DNA from: Bidens hawaiensis
Taxonomy: Eukaryota; Streptophyta; Magnoliopsida; Asterales; Asteraceae
Length of the DNA stretch: 64,000 nucleotides
Assembly (NCBI GenBank): GCA_021521415.1
Contig: JAIQDT010003791.1
Coordinates: forward strand, 62,001-126,000
Direction of reading: 5' to 3'
The position numbers and the translations under genes were made by a program. Within the stretch, counting starts at the first letter, position 1; each line of letters opens with the position of its first letter. The notes under the pieces are model-generated. The model saw only the letters and a list, made by a program, of their open reading frames with translations. It was not told the DNA's origin and did no database searches. Below are positions 13,028 through 22,625 of the stretch, piece by piece.

Positions 13028-13277
13028 CATCGCGCTACGCGATGGTCCTCTGACTAACTTCATCGCGCTACGCGACAGAGAATCACACAATTCAAGAAAA
13101 AGGGGGGTGACGCGCTACGCGACGGCCAAACTCAACTGGTCCATCGCGCTACGCGATGACCATGTTAAGTAACCTGGGACACGTGGCTAACCACGTGTTA
13201 ACATGTGGCAGCTTCTGATAATTGCGGCGTCGCGCTACGCGACGGCCTTGGGGAAAAGGCCATCGTGCTACGCGATG
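13028..13277. repeat. Six copies of the palindromic motif (A/G)TCGCGCTACGCGA(T/C)
   Basis: Near-perfect dyads built around CGCGCTACGCG occur at about 13028, 13061, 13109, 13142, 13228 and 13261 (the last with CGTGCTACGCG). They lie in an AT-rich neighbourhood directly upstream of the LTR's TATA box, spaced by unrelated sequence. The layout suggests an enhancer array in the LTR U3, though hairpin formation is an alternative. Confidence 0.8.
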
Positions 13278-13293
13278 CTCTTCAAAATCTGCC

Positions 13294-13300
13294 TATAAAA
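13294..13300 (+). promoter_or_regulatory. TATA box of the solo LTR
   Basis: TATAAAA in the context GCCTATAAAAGGGCAG, just downstream of the CGCGCTACGCG array. Transcription would start near 13325. Confidence 0.6.
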
Positions 13301-13883
13301 GGGCAGCTACGGGCTCAGCTCTTTCATCCCGATTTTCACACTCATTTTCACACATTTAGCTTAAATAAGCGTGCCTGGAAGTGCTGAAGTGTCGAGAGCT
13401 GATTTCACAAAGAAACAGGGCGTTGTTACGCTGTTTAACGAACTGCTGATCTCGTAATCAAGATACGAGCTGAACTGCTGCTGAATTTCTCATCTTTTGT
13501 TCTCGTCTAGCCGGATAAGGTAGGATTAGGATTAAGTAAGCCTGTTATCTAGTTATTAACACCTGGTTATGGTTATAGTCGTTAAACTGTAATTATTTTC
13601 AAGTGATGTTTTAAAAAGCAAAGACGTTGCTTCCACGTGAAGTAATGTTATTAAGATTATTATTTTGACGGGCATGTAATAACTGGAAGGGGGTATCATT
13701 AGTAGACTCTTCTTGCCTAAGGAAAGCAATTCGTACAAATCCCAATCAACCGCGGGACCCGTTTGCTTACCTGGAGAAGTTTGCCAACGTGATATCCTTT
13801 ATTAGGCCAAAGCGTGCTATTCCAAACGTCATATGTAAATCCAAAGTATTTTCATAAAACGACTATAACTATACTAAGGTTAG

Positions 13884-14041
13884 ATCAGACATTAAGTCTG
13901 CTGATCAGACCTCGAGTCTGCTGAATTGAATCAGACATGAAGTCTGCTGATCAGACCTCGAGTCTGCTGAACTGAATCAGACTTCAAGTCTGCTGATCAG
14001 ACCTCGTGTCTGCTGAACTTTAACAGACTTAAAGTCTGCTA
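13884..14041. repeat. About 46-bp tandem repeat inside the solo LTR
   Basis: Three and a half units of roughly 46 bp alternate 'atcagacxxxaagtctgct' and 'gatcagacctcgagtctgct', each half being a short palindrome of the AGAC...GTCT type. Confidence 0.8.
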
Positions 14042-15296
14042 AATAGTATCAACTAGATACTTATGCATGCCTATTATGAATATAGGTTAATAGCATACTG
14101 AAGTCAAGGAGGTTGATATTTCCTACTGATATACGAGGTGAACACGTTAACCCTTTACTGTCTGAGCTGATTTTACTCTTGTAATAGACAGGTTGTTTAT
14201 TACAAAGAGTCTGATAAATGTTTGCATGAGATATAATCTCTAAAATCGTTATAATACAAAATAGATAATAAAAAGCAACTCAGATCGAATACACATGTGT
14301 CTGGATCCAAACATAACTGATAATCGGCATACAAAACTAAGTTAGTCATAACCGGTTCTCCAACAGAGTTATATAGCCTAGGGGAAGGTTGTCTCCGAAC
14401 AGGGGCTATATACTCGAGAAGTCTTTGAATTGTGTGTGTAGGGCAGTGGTACAAATCCCGGGAATGGTCAGGCATTCTTGCTGAGTTTGTGAAACAGAAA
14501 ACTATGTTTGTATTTAACGACTGTTATAAATGTTTTATCGAGTCAACGTTTCACCAGCATATAGCTGACGTGTTTTTCCACCCTTGCAGGTAACTAGATG
14601 ATAATAGATGATATACAAGAATTGGAGTCATAGAAGATCGCTCGAGATGGCTCATTTTTGAATATTACAAATCCTTGTATTATTAATATTACGTTTTTGT
14701 AAAACTGAAACTCAGTTGTTTAATTCCCGAGAAATTTTGATAATGTAAATTAATATTTTAAATATTTAAAGACTTCCGCTAAAATAAACCCGCTACTCTG
14801 ATATATTTACAAAACAGGTACCAACTGATGGTCACACTCCTAGACCCTGGATTGGGGTGTGACAATTTATGTTTTCCGTTTATTACTAATAGCAACCAAA
14901 ATCGAACAACCAAATCACGCCCGATTGAATACGATCAAGGCTCGAGTTAGATTTACTCTTATTTTGAATTGTTTTATCAAGTTATGTTGGTTTGATAATT
15001 GATTATTTTTATTATAAGCAAAGAAGAATATGTTGTTTTAATTTTAGCATTGTAGTTTTTCAAAAAAAATTTGTTTTTGTGTTTTTTTTTCCTTTTGTTT
15101 GTTTGTTTTTTAAGATACTCGAAACCCGACTAACTCAACCCGAAAAAACCCGAACCCGAATTACCCGAACCCGAAAAACCCGTGAGAGATTTGGGTTGGG
15201 TTTCGGGTCAAGATTTAAAATTTTGAAACCCGAAGAACCTGACCCAAAAAACCCAAAACCCGAAAAACAAACCCGAAGAACACCCCTAATTGTTGC

Positions 15297-16734
15297 TAAA
15301 GGAGTAAATGCATTTATGCATGCATAGTGGAGGCCATTAATCTTTCAACTTGTTTTCAATTTATACATACTTTGATAGTAGATGTCTTGTAAAACAACCT
15401 AATAATAATACATAAAAAAAATTGCATTATCCAAGCACCATTGTCCCAGGTTTCTTTTCTTTTTATTTTCCTCTATTTTTTTTAAACTTTTATATACCAA
15501 ATATATAGTATTCTAATTTTCTTTTTGCTTATTTCTCAATACTGTCTCTTTAAAGGGAATTTCTGAACATTGTCTCTTTAAAGGGAATACATAGAAAAGT
15601 CGTAAGTTCATTGAAAAGTAAAGGATATAGTTAATTGCTAGGTTAAAGTACCATGACTATTAGTTAAGCAAGATAGTGCAACACATAATGAACATGCTTA
15701 TCCAACATAATTAAAAAAACGCCGTTAAAACTTAATATGTTAATTACAAATATGCATAGTCAATCTCACTTATATACACCTTAAGATAAAATAAAAATAG
15801 GATTGAAAATGATGTTTACAAACCAAAATAAGAAGTATATATACAAGTCACTTCCCGTATATAGCTTAAGAAACTAAGATCTCCTGTTACAAAGGCTCAC
15901 TCGGTTATTGAGTTTAGTTCCAAACGTTGAATTAATAAAAAAAATTGATGTGATTTTAGTTTTAGTTATTTTAGGATATAAATATATTTAGAAATATACC
16001 AAATAGGGGATTGAAATGGAGATTTGCATTTGCTTCATTTGAAGAATTAGTCACATATGCTTACGTGATGTATTTAAATTGTACATAAATGGTAAGCATG
16101 CAGTGTATTATGTAGCGTAAGGTACACGTACTAGAATTATAATAAATACGACGAAAGAGAGTTCTATAATTCGCTTCTTCACATTAAATTTCCGAATTAT
16201 ATTATTAACTAAACCCATGTGCAATAATAATATTGAAACTAAAAAAGAATTAACACATAAATGAAAGCCTAAAAACTTCGAAAAAATCTTTGGACATTAT
16301 CAAATACATTGAAGGAAAGTAACACGAAATCATAATCGGATTCATGCATTGGTCTCTTATGTGAATCATTATTTCACTATTAGAAAAATGCTCGAGTATT
16401 ACCGACGGCATGTTACCGACGAATGAGATATGTCGGGCATTACTGACGAATTAACAGCGGATCCCGCAAAAAGAAAAAGATAAAAGTGCACACTTGGCAG
16501 TAATCTCCGGGTGAATAAGTATCACTAAGAGCATCTATATCAAGCCATGCCCTCCAAGGTCCGGGTGATTTGGCAATGAAGACAAACTTGAGATGGCAAG
16601 AATCCGCCATTGTAGTGTAGGGTGGGTCCTCCCCTCTTTTATACACACATACTATATACTAGACGGGTGACCGCGCGACGCAGCACGAAACACATACCTT
16701 GGTAATCATGTAACAAGTTTATAAGTATTCGTTG
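15297..16734. other. Intergenic, mostly featureless
   Basis: AT-rich DNA with a small direct repeat near 15540-15590 ('ctgtctctttaaagggaat' twice). It also contains the CACTA-like terminus listed separately and a 68-residue minus-strand frame at 16440-16646 of unknown meaning. Confidence 0.4.
16376..16440 (+). mobile_element. CACTA-like transposon terminus
   Basis: CACTATTAGAAAAATGCTCG is followed by repeated 'accgacg' words ('ttaccgacggcatgttaccgacgaa'). This matches the terminal motif plus subterminal repeats of plant CACTA elements. No partner terminus was found within the window, so it is a fragment or solo end. Confidence 0.45.
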
Positions 16735-17000
16735 GTTGATTTAAAACCGTTCAAACCGGTCATTAGTTTGATTTCACGCTTGATTTTTTTCATTATGTAT
16801 CTTTTGGCCGGCTGTTTTCGGTTTTCGACGAAAAACCCATTGCTAACGGTTACGCCCACGGTTTAATTTAAAACCATCAAAACCAGGCCGCAAATGTCGT
16901 ACGTAAAATATTAATTTTTTTTAACTAGAAAAAAACTATAACAAGATCATACTCAAATTAAAGAGAAAAATATGCTATTTTTTTAGTGCAATTTCTTTAA
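16735..17000. repeat. Dispersed repeat, inverted copy of 8380-9060
   Basis: The blocks 'aaaccggtcattagttt', 'aaaccatcaaaaccaggc' and 'tataacaagatcatactc' are reverse complements of blocks in the 8.4-9.0 kb repeat. The copy is partial. Confidence 0.45.
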
Positions 17001-17674
17001 AAAAATATTAATGTATGAAATTAACGTATAGAAATTATAATTGTAACTATTTTTAAAATTTACAAAGTTAATTAAGTAAAAATTTACAAAAGTTAAGTAA
17101 AGTAAAAAGACTTCGCAAACCTACAGTAATAAACAATTTCCTAGATATGTGTCTTATCATGTGCTTCACCAATTTCCATATTCTCACTTGTGAATACACG
17201 ATGACCTTAATTTTTAGTACGCTGTACTCTCCCAACGTGAGAAATGTGACATATGGTATGTTAACTTTGTTTCACAAGAATATAGTGTTTTTTTAGCTAC
17301 ATTATATGGACGGGGATTAGGAGCCCAATGCGAATGGTCTTCTACAAGTTGGAGACATTGAGTATTTACACTTGCATGTCATGAATATGGCTTGAGCATG
17401 TTAAAAGAAAGACGAGAATGCTTTTAGCTCATGTTGCAATCGAAATATTGTGTTAATGTCTCCTTGAATTTTTTTGGAGTCCTCATGCCCAAATATTTAT
17501 GCTAGATTGCGATTTTTTTATGAAATATATAAAGCATGTTTAGGCTAAATGTGTATCGCTCTTGTCATATCCCAACCTTGAAAAATCACATCAATAGCAT
17601 TTTTCTAGAATTATCAAAATGTTTTCACTCTACCCCACGTTTCACATTTCACGCACACCACAATACAAACAATC
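17001..17674. other. Intergenic, no recognisable feature
   Basis: AT-rich DNA without a coding frame of recognisable family. Confidence 0.4.
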
Positions 17675-17682
17675 TATGTGTC

Positions 17683-18641
17683 CAGTGGCGCAGGTTAGTT
17701 GGGGCCAGCCCCCCCCCCTTTTTCCGGTCAGTAGTGTATATGTTTCGATATTCGGCCGAAAATTTTTATAGGTATTGATCCCGCCCCCCCTGGATTGTTT
17801 TTATACGTATTGAGCCCGGCCCCCAAAAATAATCTCCATAGAATAATACTGGTTCCTACTGATTTTATTTTATAAAAACCCGACATTTGATTTTATTTTA
17901 TATAAAGTCTGTTTGTTATTATAATTTGCTTTTTTAAAGAAATCCCAAACTTTAAGGGCTTGTATTGTAAATATGCTAAAGTTGTTAAATCAATAAAATA
18001 TATCAAATAACAAATGACGGTTTGAATTAGGGTTCTGCCTTTGCGCCTATGCACAAGTCTCCAGATTCCAGCGGCATTCCAAACGTCCGTCAAAAGGTGA
18101 AACGGCAATAGCTGCAGCCTGCAGCGATCGTCCACTGCCGCCGGCGCCCAGCCCCCAGCTGAAGTGCCACCTCTTCTCGCCACCAACGCCGACCAGAATA
18201 CCAGAGATCGACCTTCGTAACCGGTTATACTTAATTTGGGTTGAAATTAGAGTTAAATTGGGTTAAAATAGGGTCGATTTTGTATGAACTCAGAGTCGAA
18301 TTGGGTTAAAATTACTAAATTAGTTTCGAATCATCTAACCTGCGCCACTGATCGTACTGTTGCTTTTTTTAGAACTCAGAACTCGATTTGTATGAACTCA
18401 GAGCATGCTTGTATGAACTCAGAATTACTTAATTAGTATTGTAATTTAACTGAATCGTGTTGTTGCTTTTTTATTAGGTAATAGGTATATCATGACCCGA
18501 CCCGACCCGAACCGCTGACTCGAAAATTTTTATATTGTCTTTGACCTGACTCAAACCGAACCGCTGACCTAAAAATTTTTGGATCCATAACTACGCCCCC
18601 CCCCCCCCCCCCCCGGATTTTTTTCTCAAGCCTCGCCATTG
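17683..18641. mobile_element. hAT-type element, 959 bp, with a second internal terminus
   Basis: The outer ends CAGTGGCGCAGGTT and AAGCCTCGCCATTG form an imperfect inverse, bounded by an exact 8-bp duplication TATGTGTC (17675-17682 and 18642-18649). A perfect 16-bp inverse of the left end (CTAACCTGCGCCACTG) sits inside at 18335-18350. Poly-C runs occur near 17709 and 18596-18614. No transposase is encoded. Confidence 0.85.
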
Positions 18642-18876
18642 TATGTGTCGCCTAGGTGGCGAACTCAAAAATAACATTTGGTATTACCTCTGATGATCCT
18701 ACCAAATACTCAGCTCACACATATTTCTATTTAGATTTAAGCTTATTATATTTCGCATATTGATGAAGCATAATATTCTTATTGCAGTGAGACTATGTAA
18801 GAAAGATATAAAACAAACTTAATTACAAAACTAATTATATGCACATCTAAGTATTATGACATCTTGTTTTTAACCC

Positions 18877-20685
18877 TTATTTCCTATCGAAGAGCCTTGA
18901 ACAGCCATAAACTTCACAGAACGAGTATAGAATCATGAGCAAGCTCGCGAAAATTGCCAAAACAACAGTTGCAACTTTCTTTGAGAAGACCAGATCTTTC
19001 TTAACAAACCTCCAAGCCTTGATCATTGGTCTTTTGTTGTAATACTCTTTGAGGTCTTCAATTGTCTTGTTGTAACTCATGTAAAAGCTACTCTTATTCA
19101 TCCCATTGAAGAGATCCGCAATGTCTTTGTCGCTCATGTTTCCTTTAATTATGCCCTTATCTCTTAGTAACGTGACATCCACCTCGGTGTCAACAATGCC
19201 GCTCATCAAGTCCACGTATCGCGCCAGTTCTGGTGTTGAGCTAGATGTTGCCACTTCATAAGCCAGCAGATTTCTCAATATGACTTCAGAGTACTCCTCA
19301 AGAGTGATTGTTGGAAGATATAGAGTCGCTTTGTTCTCGTCGAACTTAATGTCCTTTATACCACCTGATAGAATTCATGATTTCTCATTATAATCAATAG
19401 AATTTCATCTCTATAATTTATAGAGAAGTTGCAAGATAATAATAACTATCAATAGTTATTCCAAAACCAATATCTAAATAGCTAATAAACAAACTTAATT
19501 ACACTACTACCCTGTGGCGACCTATTAAGATGGAAATTACGTCCAATAACAGTGTTGCCCAGTTTCCTAGAAGTGTAGTAGCTAGATAAAGCTAAACAAT
19601 AACCATAATAAAGAACGAAAATGGTATAACCGGCTAATACCTCCATACGTGTGTCTGAATTTGACTTGAGCGTGTTTGCTAAGAGACGACACCGAAGGGA
19701 TTTCAATTTCTGTGACAACGGGTTGATCATCGTCTTCTTCTTTGTCTTGTTTCCTTATTTTCAGGCCTAGCAAATTCGATATCTTCTCCCAGGGAATGTT
19801 CTTGATGACCTTTATCGGACGATCAGCTTTTCCTCTCATTCCAATGCGTAATCCCATTTCCATGACCTCTTCTATGTTTTCTTTTATGTCGTCGTCATCA
19901 GCATTCGCAATCTTTTTTATGTCATCATCATTGTCTTCCCAAAGTAATCCTAGAGGAGCTTGTGGGGCATCTTGATTGTTGACAATCGAATGGTACATAA
20001 GATCAAGCAAATGCAAGCAACCCGTCTTAACGTTGTAATCCAAATCGTTTGCTAATTTGAGAGGTGAGTGTACCTCACAAAACTTTCTCATCATGGAGAT
20101 TAACTCGTGATCACTATTCTGATTCGTTGGTGAGAGTCTAAGAGCCTTCCATATTTCGTCTAATAAGTACATAGGAATCTGGTTTTCGAGCACCATTACA
20201 TCTCTATAAAGTACACCATTGTTTATCAACTTCTTAGGCATCAAGCTTGATATGTCAAGATAATGTGTAAAAAGACCAATCAAGAACAAGCCATCAATTG
20301 CAAAAATCCAAGCCAATGTGTCATCTTGAACGTTTATATATTTATGGTAACAAGCACGGATCGCGGGTTCTTTCTCTATGAGCCTATTGATCACCAAGGA
20401 CTCGAATGATAAGACTTGATCCGGGGTCAATATTGCTTTAACCGCAGCAACTTTGAACCTCTCCATTTGGTATAGACGAGTCTCAAAGTGATGGTAAGGT
20501 CCCAATGCTATAGCTAGAGGTACATAAGCCTCAGGCTTGAATCGGCTCGTTGCTTCTGGGACACTGAACACACAAACGGGAATGTCGCTTATGTCGTCGC
20601 CACCTTCGTCTTCAAAGTTCTTGCTGATTTGATCCACCCACTGCTGCTCGTTAAAATCATCACTCAAAATTGAATTGGGATTCAT
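18877..20685 (-). CDS. DUF247 (UPF0481) family membrane protein, copy C, intact with one intron
   Basis: Minus-strand gene with ATG at 20683-20685. Exon 1 is 20685-19641, intron 19640-19365 (GT...AG, 276 bp), exon 2 19364-18877; together they encode 510 residues, the usual length for DUF247 proteins. The donor follows '...RHTYGG' and the acceptor restores 'GIKDIKF' in frame. Family blocks appear in order: WVDQISKNF (about residue 16), FKPEAYVPLAIALGPYHHF, ERFKVAAVK, DTLAWIFAIDGLFLI, VLENQIPMYLLDEIW, LHLLDLMYHSIVN, an acidic DDDD-rich linker, ILRNLLAYE and LFNGMNKS. A C-terminal transmembrane helix follows (KVATVVLAIFASLLMILYSF). It is the only unbroken member of the local array. Function is unknown: in grasses particular DUF247 genes act at self-incompatibility loci, but nothing here shows that role. 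Confidence 0.9.
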
Positions 20686-22620
20686 GTTTCTTTGCTTGAA
20701 TCAAGCCACCATCACTTAATATTTATACTATTAATTAATGACTTTAGCCGGCTAACGAAAAGTAAAGGGAAATGTGTTAATTAGGTATAGTTGTGATATT
20801 TTAAAAAATTGAGGGCATAACGTACAAGACAAAAACTTTATAGCTAGGTTCATGAACTCTCATGGTGGTATAACGTCTTTAAAAAAACGTGTATCATAAA
20901 AGAAAAAACATGTAAGCCAAGTCTGCTCATTATAATATTAATTGATATATATCGGAACTTTATGTTTGTAAATTAGCATAGATTTTTCTTTATAAAATAC
21001 ATGAGAAACACTACAATATATTTGTAGAAAATAGATGAACATATTTTATCACTTTTTTTAATAATATTCATATTATAATAAAAGGATCAAATTTAGACAT
21101 GTAAACGGGCAACAAGCTGTGACGCCACCCCCTTTTATCACGTGAACATAAGGAATGCAATTGTCTATTGTTGCAATTTACTTTGGGCAATTCATAATTT
21201 ACATTGTTATGAAACTTATTGGATTGGAACAATGCGTAACACCAGTGTTACAGTAGTCGCTAGTCGGGCGGTGAGTGAGGATTAGAGATTAAAATTGGAA
21301 TTAATCGGGATTTTTACAGCAATGCGTAACTCCATGTGTTAGATAAGCTTTATAGTCCTTATCCATTGAGACGAATTTCTTGAATTAAACAGCCGTTGCA
21401 ACTTGTAAGTTAGGACCAAAGACAAAAACCTGTCAAATACATCATCTAGCTATTAAAAGTGTTAAACTACAATTTATATATTAGCATTTCCGGAAGACAT
21501 TGTGCAACTTGTAAGTTAGAAGGACAAAAGACAAGAACCTGTCAAATATATATCATCTAGCTATAGATATTAAAAGTGTTAAAACTACAATTAAGTATAT
21601 AAGTGTAGATCGAGTCAGTCAAGTCCAGTATAATGCATGATCTACGGGTCTCGTCATGACAGTTAAAGACAAGCCATCGACTAGAAAGGATAACTCTTAC
21701 AAGCACAAACTTCTGCTATTCCTTTCCTAATCACGAAGAGCGTCAACATTTATTCAATGGTACCCCGGGCGTATGAGCCATATCTGGCGGTACATTCTAC
21801 TCGGTCTGTTTGGGAGGCAGTCGTTCTTCAAGGAAAGACTCGAAATTTTTTTAAAGGGAAATCCTTGGCCACACCCTTAACGTATTGAAGCCGAGGACTA
21901 TGTTGAAATCCTCATAGAAGACAAATGGTTCGAATTTCTAAAAATATGTCGAAAGCCCAGACTTTGTTGATGTTCATATAAAAGTGTAAGTTTTTTATAT
22001 CATGTGTCATTTCGTACGTTTTGTATACGATTTTGTAGTAATATAATCTCTCAAATATATAATGAGCGTACCGTGGCTATTACTTTGTTATTTGTTTTAA
22101 TGATAAATGAACCAAGTTTCAGAAAAATTAAGAAAATAACAGGGGGAAAAAACAATTCTTCAGGAACAATATTGCAAGTTTGGATTTTCAGAAATACACC
22201 GTATATCGTGTTCCCTATGAACTTTAAACACCAGTTGTTCCCTATATATGATTAAGATGCATACAGTGTGTACGAAAAACACATCAAGTTGTGGATTTTA
22301 AGTTCACTTTTTCAGTTATTGGTTTCTAGAGTTTGATTTAAACCATAATTCTGTAAATAATATGTATTGCCTTTTAATTTATATAAATACCTTAAGTATT
22401 TGATTTTGATTCACATAGTGTGAGATGCTTTAGAGTTGAAACTTTTATAATACTAGTTTCACTTTTTGAAATTTATGAAGTTTTACTTATTTTGAAGAAA
22501 TAATATTCAATTAACTTTATATTCAAAAGTTATTTTTTAGAAATCAAAGTTTGAACTATTCATAAACATAATATTAATATATAGTAGGCGAAAGCTTATA
22601 AGTGCAAAGCGATGCACGTA
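20686..22620. other. Intergenic, upstream of DUF247 copy C
   Basis: AT-rich DNA with two near-copies of a 'gcaacttgtaagttag...gacaaaaacctgtcaaatacat' stretch (about 21399-21450 and 21503-21560), a small duplication. No coding region, TATA box or TE boundary could be fixed. Confidence 0.4.
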
Positions 22621-22625
22621 TTTAC

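Larger units (their letters stand above)
12902..14864 (+). mobile_element. Solo LTR, 1963 bp, nested in the hAT element
   Basis: Termini are TGTAACACC...GGTGTGACA, the canonical TG...CA with an imperfect 9-bp inverse. An exact 5-bp duplication ATTTA flanks it (12897-12901 and 14865-14869). No primer-binding site, polypurine tract or coding region accompanies it, so it is a solo LTR left by LTR-LTR recombination. Its TATA box at 13294 reads plus. The closing GGGGTGTGACA resembles the LTR at 28684, suggesting related Ty3/gypsy families (inference). Confidence 0.88.
12591..15288. mobile_element. hAT-type element (about 730 bp) split by a solo LTR
   Basis: The left end TAGGGCTGTCACTG and right end AAGAACACCCCTA are flanked by near-identical 8-mers (ATGGTTGC at 12583-12590, ATTGTTGC at 15289-15296). 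Both halves are rich in 'aacccga' words. Removing the LTR insertion and its 5-bp duplication leaves about 730 bp, the same size class as the hAT elements at 3082, 43871 and 55947. The plus-strand frames at 12587 and 14992 are shadows of the repeated words. Confidence 0.8.
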
